Shown here piece after piece: positions 16,676 to 25,317 of a stretch of DNA of 64,000 nucleotides. A model generated the notes under the pieces. That model saw only the letters and a program-made list of their open reading frames with translations. It was not told where the DNA came from and did not search any database. Made by a program: the position numbers and the translations under genes. Source of the stretch: an uncultured Clostridia bacterium (GTDB lineage Bacteria; Bacillota; Clostridia; Oscillospirales; Ruminococcaceae); assembly GCA_945829235.1 (NCBI GenBank), contig CALZUA010000007.1, forward strand, positions 62,001 to 126,000, read 5' to 3'. Position 1 is the first letter of the stretch, and each line of letters starts with the position of its first letter.

Positions 16676-17205
16676 TGGAGCAGACAAACCGTTTTTAAAA
16701 TCGCGATTTGAGTTTTCGCGTCCGCGATTTCGTTTTTCATTATCATTTCTGCCGCTTTTTTAAGCGGTATTTTTTCTGTTTCGAGGAACTCGTCTTCATC
16801 GAGCTTTTGTTCGCCGGGGTGAAGCCCGCGCGCGAGGTACATATGAATAATCTCGCTGTCGTAAGCGGGCGTGGGGACAAGATTTCCGAGGTACTCAAAG
16901 CTGTCGCAGACGCAACCGGTTTCCTCTTTCAGCTCACGCAGACCGCACTCGCGGTGATTTTCGCCAACCTCGAGTTTTCCCGCGGGAATTTCGAGAAAAA
17001 CACGCCCGTGCGGATATCTGAACTGCCGAACAAAAATCACGTTTTCGTCCTCGTCAAGCGGCACAACGCAAACCCCGCCGGGGTGCTTGATAACCTCACG
17101 GTTGACGATATCGCCGTTTTCAACCTCGGCTTTATCGACAAACAGCTTGACAACCTTTCCGTCATAAATCTGTTCACTGCTGATTGTTTTTTCCTCAAGA
17201 CGCAT
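16663..17205 (-). CDS. nudF: ADP-ribose pyrophosphatase-type Nudix hydrolase
   Basis: This Nudix hydrolase of 180 residues is expected to split ADP-ribose or a similar nucleoside diphosphate derivative. The Nudix box is complete: G-x5-E-x7-REL-x-EE-x-G, starting GKLEVGEN and ending RELKEETG. The preceding FVRQFRYPHGRVFLEIPAG is characteristic of the ADP-ribose pyrophosphatase branch, as is the NLVPTPAYDSE block after it. It is the last gene of the ddl-DUF1934-argS-yfhO unit, 12 bases after yfhO, and its 3' end overlaps that of spoVG. Exact substrate not proven. Confidence 0.88.
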   Translation of the reverse strand: MRLEEKTISSEQIYDGKVVKLFVDKAEVENGDIVNREVIKHPGGVCVVPLDEDENVIFVRQFRYPHGRVFLEIPAGKLEVGENHRECGLRELKEETGCVCDSFEYLGNLVPTPAYDSEIIHMYLARGLHPGEQKLDEDEFLETEKIPLKKAAEMIMKNEIADAKTQIAILKTVCLLHHCI

Positions 17206-17217
17206 AAAAACACCTCG

Positions 17218-19803
17218 TTATTCGTTATTTTCACCGTTTTGCTTATCGGGAGCTTCTGTTTCAGCCGAAATTTCCCGAGCCTCGTTTTCGTTATCGGGAA
17301 CTGCGGTTTCAGCCTGAATTTCTCTCGCATCTGTTTCATTATCGGGCAGTCGGAATGCCTTTTTCGGCTGTTCATTCTCGGAAAACTGTTTTGTAACCGC
17401 GTCAATATAGGACTTGTGCGCCTTCACGCCGTCAAGCTGATTTTGGTCGTAAAGGTGAGCGTAGGTGAGGACTTTTTGACGCTTGGTAAGCTTTACGATA
17501 ACCATATAAATCGCAAAGAGCAAAATTCCAGCAACGGTGCAGATAATGCCGATTGTAAGACCGGGCGTTCTGTAAGTGAACGTGATTTCGCAAAGTCCCT
17601 CTGGAACGCGGATTCCGCAAAGACCGCCGTTAATCTTGTCAACCTCGGCGGGCTGTCCGTTGATTTGAGCGCTCCAGCCCTTGCAGTAAGGCACGCTGAA
17701 GCAGACGAGCTTTTCGCTGTCATAGCGCGTTTTTGCGGTAAAGCCTTCCTTAGTGACGCTGAATTGGATAACGCCGTTCTTGATTTTCTCTTTAGCGTCA
17801 ATCAAAAACTGATTTTTCGAGTAAACGAAATCGGTTGTGTCCTTGGTTAAGATATCGCCGTATTTCTCGATTTGTTCATCGGTAAGGAACACCGAGCGCA
17901 CCATCAGCTTGTCCGCAAAATTTGTACCCTTAGCCGATTTTATCGGGAAATAGGTGTCGTAAGCAAAGCCCATCGGGAGCGCGTAATCGGTCTTGTAGAT
18001 ATCGTACTCGCCCTGCGTGTCGAAATACTGATAAATCTCCAAATCCTCAATAGCGTCGGCGCGTTTTGTGCTGTCCATATCGCGCGGAACCATCAGGTAT
18101 TTTACTCTCGCAAACGCGCGGAACGCGTAGTTTGTATAATCCGGTGCGGAATTAACCGAGCGTTTTAGTCCGAGCATGTCGTACAGTTCAAAGGTTGAGC
18201 CGGGGATAATGCTGGTGAAGCTCTTGAGTGAGCTGCTGCCGCAGAACATATTGAAATTGTTGGTTTCGTTCACGCCCTCAATGCGGTAAAAATCGGGGTC
18301 ATCGATTTCAAATTCCGCCGAAACAACCTGATTAAACCGCCCGATTTCCGGACCGATAAGCCGTCCCACGCCGATAAAATAGTACCCGAGAACCATTGAA
18401 GCCGCGACAACCGACGCGGTGAGTGTTTTCGTATAGAATTTCTTGGAGCCGGTTTTTCGCGTCCTGATGAGGAACCAGAGGCAAATCATTGAAGCGACAG
18501 CAATGAAAATCTGAACATACACCGTAGCGTCCAGTTTCGCGAGCAATCTCGGCACGATAACCTCGGTTTCGTTGCCATTTGTATCCTTAACCTTTTTAGT
18601 GAACGGCGCAAGCAGTGCAAGCACCGACATAACTCCGACAACACCCGCGCAGACCTTATTGCCGAAATTGAGGTCAAAGTCCTCGCGCTCGAGAGCGTAG
18701 GCGGTTGCAAGACAACAGATAAGCTCGGGCATATAGAACCAGCGCGTGTAGTAGTTGTCGTTAAACAGGGTAAACGCGGCGTTGAGCCCCGGCACAAACG
18801 ACATCAGCAGGCATACTCCGAGCAAAACTCTCGCCCAGTGCTTTTTTGCACCCTTGATGAACGCGATAACACCCGCCATTGAGAACAGCGGCAGATAAAG
18901 CGCAACGCTTGACCATTTCGCGTTTGCTTCCGTGAACATATTGTTTCGCGCGGCAACCTCCGGCGGGAAGAAAAAGCTCTCCAAAAGCAACCCGTAGCGC
19001 TGTTCGTTGGAAAAGAAGAGGTAGTTCCAGTTTGAGAGAACACGCGTTGAGCGCGGCACATCGAGCACCTGAAAAATCGACGGGATAAACAAAATCCCCG
19101 CTATAAGCACGCCGATAACGCTCTCCGCGGCAAGCAGGAGAAACTCCTTGATATTCACGCTAAAACGCTTGTCCATCAGCCATCTGATGATGAAATAAAT
19201 AACTAAAAATACACATTCTCCGATGAAGAAGAAATAGTTTGCAAGGCAGTTTATCGCGACAGTGAGTGCGAAAAGCCCTTTTCGTTTGTTTACAACAAAT
19301 TCTTCCAGTCCAACCAAGAGAAGTGGGAAATACATAAACGCGTCTTGGAATTGGAAGAAAACGTTGTACAAATTAAAGCTGGAGAACGCGAAAAGCAAGC
19401 CGCCGATAAGCGCCGACTGCGGTTTTGTGACAAATCTTCTGATGTAGGTGAACGCAAAAAGCGAAATCAGCGCGAATTTCACGCAGAGCAGGGGTGCCAT
19501 AAGATACGGCGAGAAGTCCGCGGGAAACAGCGTCATAAACCAAAAGAACGGGCTACCGAGGGTGTAGTAGGTGTAGCTTCCGACAAAATTCGCGCCGAGG
19601 TCTGTGCCCCAGTCCCAGCCGAGAGTGCCGTTGTGGACAGCCTCAACGCAGTGCTTGAAAAAGGGAATTTGCTGAGCGTTGTAGTCGCCGTAGAAAATGA
19701 AGTAGCCGCCGTCAATGATAACAAACGGCAAAAACAAAACCGCCGCCATTATCAGAGCGTAAAGAAAGGACTTTTGATAATACTTTTTTTCTGATTTATA
19801 CAT
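17218..19803 (-). CDS. yfhO: YfhO family multispanning membrane protein
   Basis: The 861-residue protein has about a dozen membrane helices, with the family start region FIFYGDYNAQQIPFFKH, the loop WDWGTDLGANFVGSYTYY, and a large extracytoplasmic domain near residues 490-750 before a last helix. YfhO proteins are GT-C-like glycosyltransferases implicated in cell-surface polymer glycosylation in Bacillus and Listeria. The C-terminal 44 residues are an acidic tail of about two and a half repeats of a 16-residue unit (PDNETDAREIQAETAV, PDNENEAREISAETEA). The ATG at 19803 has GGGAGAG 6 bases upstream; a TTG at 19818 overlaps that site. Confidence 0.87.
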   Translation of the reverse strand: MYKSEKKYYQKSFLYALIMAAVLFLPFVIIDGGYFIFYGDYNAQQIPFFKHCVEAVHNGTLGWDWGTDLGANFVGSYTYYTLGSPFFWFMTLFPADFSPYLMAPLLCVKFALISLFAFTYIRRFVTKPQSALIGGLLFAFSSFNLYNVFFQFQDAFMYFPLLLVGLEEFVVNKRKGLFALTVAINCLANYFFFIGECVFLVIYFIIRWLMDKRFSVNIKEFLLLAAESVIGVLIAGILFIPSIFQVLDVPRSTRVLSNWNYLFFSNEQRYGLLLESFFFPPEVAARNNMFTEANAKWSSVALYLPLFSMAGVIAFIKGAKKHWARVLLGVCLLMSFVPGLNAAFTLFNDNYYTRWFYMPELICCLATAYALEREDFDLNFGNKVCAGVVGVMSVLALLAPFTKKVKDTNGNETEVIVPRLLAKLDATVYVQIFIAVASMICLWFLIRTRKTGSKKFYTKTLTASVVAASMVLGYYFIGVGRLIGPEIGRFNQVVSAEFEIDDPDFYRIEGVNETNNFNMFCGSSSLKSFTSIIPGSTFELYDMLGLKRSVNSAPDYTNYAFRAFARVKYLMVPRDMDSTKRADAIEDLEIYQYFDTQGEYDIYKTDYALPMGFAYDTYFPIKSAKGTNFADKLMVRSVFLTDEQIEKYGDILTKDTTDFVYSKNQFLIDAKEKIKNGVIQFSVTKEGFTAKTRYDSEKLVCFSVPYCKGWSAQINGQPAEVDKINGGLCGIRVPEGLCEITFTYRTPGLTIGIICTVAGILLFAIYMVIVKLTKRQKVLTYAHLYDQNQLDGVKAHKSYIDAVTKQFSENEQPKKAFRLPDNETDAREIQAETAVPDNENEAREISAETEAPDKQNGENNE

Positions 19804-19833
19804 TAAATTCTCTCCCAAATTTTGATGAATATT

Positions 19834-21624
19834 TTACATTTTCTCCGGCGCATCGATTTTGAGCAACGTGAGGACGTTCTTGATAACGGTCTTTGTCGCC
19901 TCGCAAAGCGCAAGTCTTGACAGCTTGACGTCATTTTCAGCGTCCTTGATGCCGCAGGAGTCGTAGAACTTGTGGAAAATCTGCGCAAGCTCATAGACAT
20001 ATTTTGTCAGTTTAAACGGAGAGTATTCCTTTGCCGCTTCGTTTATCAGCTCGGGATATTCGGCGATTTTGCGGATAAGCGCCTTTTCCTCGTCAGCCGT
20101 GAAAACAAGCGCTTCGCCGTTGTATTTCGCTCCGTCCTCAGCTTGTTTTTCGAGAACGCGGCAAATTCTCGCGTGAGCGTACTGAACGTAGAAAACGGGG
20201 TTTTTGGAGCTTTCCTCGACTGCCAAATCCAAATCAAAATCAAGGTGAGTGTTCGCGTCGCGGAGGTTGAAGAAGAAACGCGCGTTGTCAATCGGCACTT
20301 CATCGAGGAGAGTTGCCAGCGTAATCGCTTTGCCCGAGCGCTTCGAGAGCTTAATCGGCTTGCCGTCGCTCACGAGCATAACCATCTGGCAGATTACCAC
20401 GTCAAGGCGCTTCTCGTCAATGCCCATAGCCTGCAGACAAATTCTCATTCTCTTGACGTAGCCGTGGTGGTCTGCGCCGAGAACGTCGATAGCCTTATCG
20501 TAGTTTCTGGTGACGAGCTTGTTGTAGTGGTAAGCGATATCGGGGACAATGTAAGTAGGGAAGCCGTTTGAGCGCACCAAAACAAAATCCTGCTCACCGC
20601 CGAAATCGGTTGCCTTGAGCCAAAGCGCACCGTCCTTTTCGTAGGTGTGACCGCCCTTTTTGAGGTGGTCGATAACCTCGGAAACTGCGCCGCTGTTGTG
20701 GAGAGTGCTTTCCTTGAACCAGTTGTCGTACTTAATGCGATATTTGAGCAAATCTGTTTCGAGAATTTTTTCATTTATAGGGAGCGCGTATTCGACAAGA
20801 GCTTTCTTGCGTTCGTCCTCGGACTTCTCGGAGAGAGCTTTCCCGCCGAATTTGTCGTAATAATTCTTCGCGTGGTCGATGATATCAACACCGAGATAAA
20901 CGTCCTCGGGCATATAGAACGGGTCGTTTTGGTCTGCTTTCTTTTCCTCGGTATCGGAAACAGTTCTCGCGAAAATTTCACGGCAAAGTGCTTCATTATC
21001 GGGAATTTCGTTCATCAGAGCTTGTCCTGCGTCCGAGCAAAGCTGTAGATAGCGCAAATCAAGCGATTTTCCGAATTTGGCAACCTGATTTCCCGCGTCG
21101 TTTACATAGAACTCACGGTCGGCTTTGTAGCCTGCTTCTTCGAGAAGCGAAGCCAAGCAGTCGCCGATTGCGCCGCCGCGCGCGTTTCCGATGTGCATAG
21201 GACCGGTGGGATTTGCGGAAACAAATTCAACGAGGACGCGCTTTCCATTGCCGAGATTTGTTTTTCCGTAATCCGCGCCGAGCGAAATCGTTTCGCTTAC
21301 AACTTCATCGTACCAGCTGTCGCCGAGGAAAAAGTTGAGAAAACCGGGACCTGCAAGCTCGATTTTCCCGAAAAGCGTGCCCGAAAGGTCGATTTTTTCC
21401 TTAATCATCTCGCCGAGCGCGCGGGGGTTTGTTTTGAGAGCTTTCGCAGATACAAGCGCCGCGTTCGCTGAAAAATCGCCGTGCGCGTTGTCGGCGGGCG
21501 TGGTCACGGAAAACGCAGGGAGCGGCTCAGCGGGGATTTTTCCCTCGGCAACAAGCGCTCCCAGCGCCTTCATAATTATTTCGGTAATCTCGGATTTTGC
21601 TTCTTCAACTGCATTGTAATACAT
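19834..21624 (-). CDS. argS: Arginyl-tRNA synthetase
   Basis: This class I synthetase charges tRNA-Arg. The 596 residues have the N-terminal tRNA-recognition domain, the HIGH region VSANPTGPMHIGNARGG, DAGNQVAKFG, the KMSKS equivalent KLSKRSG and the C-terminal anticodon-binding helical bundle. Length is normal (550-600). GAGGAT precedes the ATG. It sits 15 bases after the DUF1934 gene; the ywiB-argS pairing is also found in Bacillus, which supports operon membership. Confidence 0.96.
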   Translation of the reverse strand: MYYNAVEEAKSEITEIIMKALGALVAEGKIPAEPLPAFSVTTPADNAHGDFSANAALVSAKALKTNPRALGEMIKEKIDLSGTLFGKIELAGPGFLNFFLGDSWYDEVVSETISLGADYGKTNLGNGKRVLVEFVSANPTGPMHIGNARGGAIGDCLASLLEEAGYKADREFYVNDAGNQVAKFGKSLDLRYLQLCSDAGQALMNEIPDNEALCREIFARTVSDTEEKKADQNDPFYMPEDVYLGVDIIDHAKNYYDKFGGKALSEKSEDERKKALVEYALPINEKILETDLLKYRIKYDNWFKESTLHNSGAVSEVIDHLKKGGHTYEKDGALWLKATDFGGEQDFVLVRSNGFPTYIVPDIAYHYNKLVTRNYDKAIDVLGADHHGYVKRMRICLQAMGIDEKRLDVVICQMVMLVSDGKPIKLSKRSGKAITLATLLDEVPIDNARFFFNLRDANTHLDFDLDLAVEESSKNPVFYVQYAHARICRVLEKQAEDGAKYNGEALVFTADEEKALIRKIAEYPELINEAAKEYSPFKLTKYVYELAQIFHKFYDSCGIKDAENDVKLSRLALCEATKTVIKNVLTLLKIDAPEKM

Positions 21625-21638
21625 TTTTTATCCTCACT

Positions 21639-22052
21639 TTACATTTTTACGTTTATCGTTATTTCGTTTTCTGTCATCAGACCGCCGTTTACGTCAATCG
21701 TGTATTTCAGATGAATTTTCCCGCCGTTTTCGCTGAGCTCGGGTTTCAGCTCTTCCGTGGTAATCCCGACCATACAGTCGCCGAATTCCGTTCCGTAGTG
21801 GCAGAAATGCCGGGTTTTGTTCTCAAAAATAAGGCTGGAAAAGGTTGTTCCGGTACGGGTGAGCGTCATCATCTTGTCGTCGATGCGCATCTGAACGTGA
21901 CTGCCCTCGTAGCCGGTTGCCTCGCTCTCGTCATAGTCGATGAAGAACGAGCCCTTGTGCAGGCGAAACTCGCCCTTTGTAAACAGCTCCGACTCGTCGG
22001 TAAACCCGTCGGCGGTCTGCTTGATGTTTAAAGTTATCGAACAATTATCCAA
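21639..22052 (-). CDS. ywiB: DUF1934 (YwiB-like) beta-barrel protein
   Basis: A small soluble protein of 137 residues, mostly beta strands, resembling the DUF1934/YwiB calycin-like family. The match rests on length, on the block KGEFRLHKGSFFIDYDESEA, on VQMRIDDKMMTLTRTG, and on its position directly before argS as in Bacillus subtilis. Its function is unknown. It starts with TTG (22052), with CGGAGA 7 bases upstream. It lies 20 bases after ddl. Confidence 0.75.
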   Translation of the reverse strand: MDNCSITLNIKQTADGFTDESELFTKGEFRLHKGSFFIDYDESEATGYEGSHVQMRIDDKMMTLTRTGTTFSSLIFENKTRHFCHYGTEFGDCMVGITTEELKPELSENGGKIHLKYTIDVNGGLMTENEITINVKM

Positions 22053-22072
22053 TGTTTTTCTCCGTTTTCCTG

Positions 22073-23128
22073 TTATTCCATAGCCAGCTGAATGAGCCTG
22101 TCGAGCAGTTCGGGATAAGAAATTCCCATATTCTCCATCAGCTTGGGGTACATACTGATAGGCGTGAAGCCGGGGATTGTGTTGATTTCGTTGAGGATAA
22201 TCTCCTCGTCATTCACGAAAAAGTCAACTCTCGCCATTCCTCCGCACCCGCACGCTTTGTACGCTTTTTTGGCAATTTCACGCAACTTTTCTGTCTGTTC
22301 TTCGGAAATCTTCGCGGGGATATCGAGCACGGAAGTACCTTTTTTGTACTTAGCGTCATAATCGTAAAATCCCTCAGCGGGAGTAATCTGACCTGGGATT
22401 GACGCGAGAAGGTCGCCGATATTTCCGAGCACCGCGCACTCGACTTCTTTGCCGATGATTTCTTTCTCGACAACAGCTTTCGTGCCGTGAGCAAAAGCCA
22501 CTTTAAGTCCCGCTTTCAGCTCCTCGGCATTTTCCGCGCGCGAAACGCCAACCGATGAACCCGCGCAGGCAGGCTTTATGTACACGGGATAGCCGAGTTT
22601 TTCTTCGACAAGCTCGGTTGACCTCGCCATATCCTCGAGGGAAAGTCGGCAAAGTGTGACATAAGGCGCGGTTTTAATTCCCGCAGCGTCAAGCAGACGG
22701 TGAGTAACCGATTTGTCCATACAGTCAGCCGAAGATGTCATATCGCAGCCAACGCAGGGGATACCGCTGAGCTGGCAAAGTCCCTGAATAGAGCCGTCCT
22801 CGCCGTTCATACCGTGCAAAACGGGGAAAACCGCGTCAACCTTGCGCAGATACGCCTCATCGTTGCCCATAACGATTAAGCCCTTGTGGAGTGCGTCCGG
22901 GCTTAAAACCGCCGTACAGCAGTCGGGGTTGTTCTCCCATTCACCCGTTTTAATATCCTCGTATTCACCGGGATAATACATCCAGTGACCTTTTTTTGTA
23001 ATTCCAACACAAATTACATCATATTTATCGGCAGGAATATTTGTAAGCACCGAGTACGCCGAAATGAGTGAAATCTCGTGTTCGCTTGATACTCCTCCAA
23101 AAAGAACCGCTATTTTCTGTTTAGCCAT
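22073..23128 (-). CDS. ddl: D-alanine--D-alanine ligase
   Basis: Ddl joins two D-Ala residues with ATP for the peptidoglycan stem. The 351 residues are an ATP-grasp protein: N-terminal AVLFGGVSSEHEISL, HGMNGEDGSIQGL, YIKPACAGSSVGVS, the omega loop FYDYDAKYKKG, and the metal-binding C-terminal block ILNEINTIPGFTPISMYP. The omega loop carries the YDYxAKY form of ordinary Ddl enzymes rather than the D-lactate forms of VanA. Some VanG-type D-Ala-D-Ser ligases are close to this group, so substrate is likely but not proven. It is the first gene after the promoter at 23196-23224. Confidence 0.9.
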   Translation of the reverse strand: MAKQKIAVLFGGVSSEHEISLISAYSVLTNIPADKYDVICVGITKKGHWMYYPGEYEDIKTGEWENNPDCCTAVLSPDALHKGLIVMGNDEAYLRKVDAVFPVLHGMNGEDGSIQGLCQLSGIPCVGCDMTSSADCMDKSVTHRLLDAAGIKTAPYVTLCRLSLEDMARSTELVEEKLGYPVYIKPACAGSSVGVSRAENAEELKAGLKVAFAHGTKAVVEKEIIGKEVECAVLGNIGDLLASIPGQITPAEGFYDYDAKYKKGTSVLDIPAKISEEQTEKLREIAKKAYKACGCGGMARVDFFVNDEEIILNEINTIPGFTPISMYPKLMENMGISYPELLDRLIQLAME

Positions 23129-23162
23129 AATGACCTGCCTTTCTTGTATCTACCGTTAGCCC

Positions 23163-23178
23163 GCGGGATTTTCCCCGC
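23163..23178 (-). other. Leader hairpin upstream of ddl
   Basis: GCGGG and CCCGC arms with a six-base loop lie in the 5' untranslated region of the ddl transcript. No U tract follows, so it is more likely a stability or regulatory stem than a terminator. Confidence 0.4.
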
Positions 23179-23195
23179 ACAATAACTCAAATTAC

Positions 23196-23224
23196 ATTAT
23201 AACACAAAACGAATGGAATTTCAA
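23196..23224 (-). promoter_or_regulatory. Promoter of the ddl-DUF1934-argS-yfhO-nudix operon
   Basis: On the - strand TTGAAA (23224-23219), a 17-base spacer and TATAAT (23201-23196), with TG upstream of the -10 box. It lies between the metG terminator and ddl. Confidence 0.85.
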
Positions 23225-23265
23225 GGGGAAAAAGGTCGATTTGATGAAAACGTGTGAAACTTTTT

Positions 23266-23299
23266 CCAAAAGACAAGCGCTCCCCGAGAAGAGGAGCGC
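23266..23299 (-). terminator. Terminator after metG
   Basis: On the - strand GCGCTCC and GGAGCGC arms with a 9-base loop are followed by TTGTCTTTT. It starts 6 bases after the metG stop. Confidence 0.75.
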
Positions 23300-23304
23300 G
23301 AATT

Positions 23305-25317
23305 TTATTCACCGTCGGCAGAAAGCTGGCTTTGGTGTTTTGTGAAGAAGTCAACTCTCGGCTCGAGGAATTTGAGCTTATGGTCTTTGCCGCCCGTGAA
23401 ATCGGCGAGCGTGTCGAAAATTTTGTCCCAGCTCCAAAAATCATCCCCAAGCTGAAGATATTCGAGAATCATCTCGGTACCCGCGGGAGCCATCGGGTGA
23501 AGGAGAACTGCCGCCGTTCTTATCATATGGAACACGTTTATCAGAGCGGCACGGCGAGCTTCGTTGTCATCAGCCTTGTCCGCGTCACTGAGCACCTTTG
23601 ATGAATATTTCGACATTTTTCTTATATAACTGTCGAGAACGTAGGTTGCCTGATGGAACTCAAAGCGGTACATAAAGCGCTCGTAATCGAGAACAGCCTT
23701 CTTCGCTTCGGCAAGAATTTCCTCGGAAACCTCACCCACGGGCATATTTCCGTCAAAGTATTTCTGAACGGTGTAGAAGCAGGTTCTGATAACGCGGTTG
23801 AACACGTTCGAGAGCAAAAATCCGTCCTTAACCACGGGGTCGGGGTCATCGGGGTTTGCGTTCGGGTTGTAGGGCTTGGGCATAAAGCTGACGCTGTGCT
23901 GTCCCAGACCTAAGCCGAGGAAGTGCATACGAAGCTGTTCGGGAGTGTAGAAATCCAGCAAATCCGCAGCCATAGGCGGCTTGATTGCACCCGAGCTTGA
24001 CGCTTTTTTGTCGAGGAAGAGAATGTGGTTGTTCGCGCAGAGAATGGGGAGCTGCATTTCGCCGTCTGCGGGGTCAACGGTATTCTCGCCCTTTTGCAGA
24101 GCCATAAACATACCCATTTCGGCAACGCCATAGAAATAGATATTGTCCGCGCCGATAAACTGATAAACCTGCGCGTCCTTACTGCACCAAAAATCCTTCC
24201 ACTCGTCCATACTGCGCCCCTTGACTTCAAGCGCGGCTTTGGTGAACGAAATCGGCGCCCAAAGGCTCTCCGGCCAAACCCAAACGGTGAGCTGCTCCTC
24301 GTTTTCGAGGATAGGCGCTTTCACGCCCCACTCGATATTTCCGGTAAGTCTGAACGGAACGAGGGTTTTTCCCGTGCGATAGCGTATGCCGTTCGCCGAG
24401 AGAATTTCACACGCCTTGTTCATCTCGTCCAGCTCTTTAAACGCAATCGTGAACGACGGTTTCTTCTTCTCCTCGAGAAACTCGTGCTCGGGCATTTGCG
24501 CTTTTACCTTTTCGTACTGTTCAAGCAGCTCGTTTTTGATATGAATAACAGGGTCCGCGAGGAACTCGGAAATGGTGCTTGAAACGAGCTTTCTGACATT
24601 TTTCTGCTTGGAGATGTTTGCGGAGTATTCCTTAAGCAATTTGTTGTAGGACGGCAAATCGAAGTACCAGTTCTCAACGTCTTTCATTATGGGAGTTTCG
24701 CCGGTGAGGGTACTTTTGGGGTCAATCAGATTTTCGGGCATATACTGGTGACCGAGGTCGCACTCGTCCGCGTAGCCCTTTTCGCTCTGGCAACCGTCAA
24801 CGGGGCATTTCCCGACAACCTGCCTGCCGTTGAGGAAACAGCCTGCTTTTTCATCGAAAAACTGCTTTGTGACAATCTTTTTGAGGTGACCGTTTTCGTA
24901 AAGTCTGCGGATAAACTTGTCCGTAACATCGTCGTGAATTTCGGCAGTTCTGCCAAGCCCCGAAGCACCGAACATATCAAGGCTGATAAGATAATCATCG
25001 AGCGTTTTCTTCTGCGCGTCGTGGTTTTCCTTGACGAAATCCTTGATTGTGCCGGTAAAGCCTTTTTCCTCGCAGAGTTTACGATAACTTTCCGCGATAG
25101 GCGAGCCGTAGCAGTCGGTTCCCGACACGAAAATAACGTTTTCCGCGCCTATTCTGTCGCGGAGAAATCTCGCATAGCAGTCCGCGAAAACGAACACGCC
25201 GCCGATGTGCCCGAAGTGGAGCTTTTTGTTGCCGTAGGGCATACCGCCCGTGATAATCGCTCTTTTGGGGAACTCGGGCCGCGGAATTTCGTGAAATTCC
25301 TTTTTGTTGTCAGACAT
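23305..25317 (-). CDS. metG: Methionyl-tRNA synthetase-like class I synthetase with atypical KMSKS loop
   Basis: The 670 residues look like a methionyl-tRNA synthetase: TGGMPYGNKKLHFGHIGG with the HIGH motif as HFGH (residues 34-37), SGTDCYGSPIAE, a zinc-knuckle region with cysteines (KCPVDGCQ), the FIGADNIYFYG block of the active site, and a C-terminal anticodon-binding bundle. Where KMSKS is expected (about residues 435-440) it reads LDKKASSSG, so the usual Met-Ser-Lys-Ser is replaced. No C-terminal tRNA-binding EMAP domain is seen. It may be the only MetRS or a second, divergent copy. The ATG at 25317 overlaps the rnr stop by 8 bases; AAAGGA lies 10 bases upstream. Confidence 0.82.
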   Translation of the reverse strand: MSDNKKEFHEIPRPEFPKRAIITGGMPYGNKKLHFGHIGGVFVFADCYARFLRDRIGAENVIFVSGTDCYGSPIAESYRKLCEEKGFTGTIKDFVKENHDAQKKTLDDYLISLDMFGASGLGRTAEIHDDVTDKFIRRLYENGHLKKIVTKQFFDEKAGCFLNGRQVVGKCPVDGCQSEKGYADECDLGHQYMPENLIDPKSTLTGETPIMKDVENWYFDLPSYNKLLKEYSANISKQKNVRKLVSSTISEFLADPVIHIKNELLEQYEKVKAQMPEHEFLEEKKKPSFTIAFKELDEMNKACEILSANGIRYRTGKTLVPFRLTGNIEWGVKAPILENEEQLTVWVWPESLWAPISFTKAALEVKGRSMDEWKDFWCSKDAQVYQFIGADNIYFYGVAEMGMFMALQKGENTVDPADGEMQLPILCANNHILFLDKKASSSGAIKPPMAADLLDFYTPEQLRMHFLGLGLGQHSVSFMPKPYNPNANPDDPDPVVKDGFLLSNVFNRVIRTCFYTVQKYFDGNMPVGEVSEEILAEAKKAVLDYERFMYRFEFHQATYVLDSYIRKMSKYSSKVLSDADKADDNEARRAALINVFHMIRTAAVLLHPMAPAGTEMILEYLQLGDDFWSWDKIFDTLADFTGGKDHKLKFLEPRVDFFTKHQSQLSADGE

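Noticed and set aside
22073-23128. ddl as a VanG-type vancomycin resistance ligase
   Set aside because: The omega loop has the YDYDAKY form of ordinary Ddl and no van accessory genes are next to it; the VanY-like gene at 11.4 kb is far away and fused to a lipoprotein domain.
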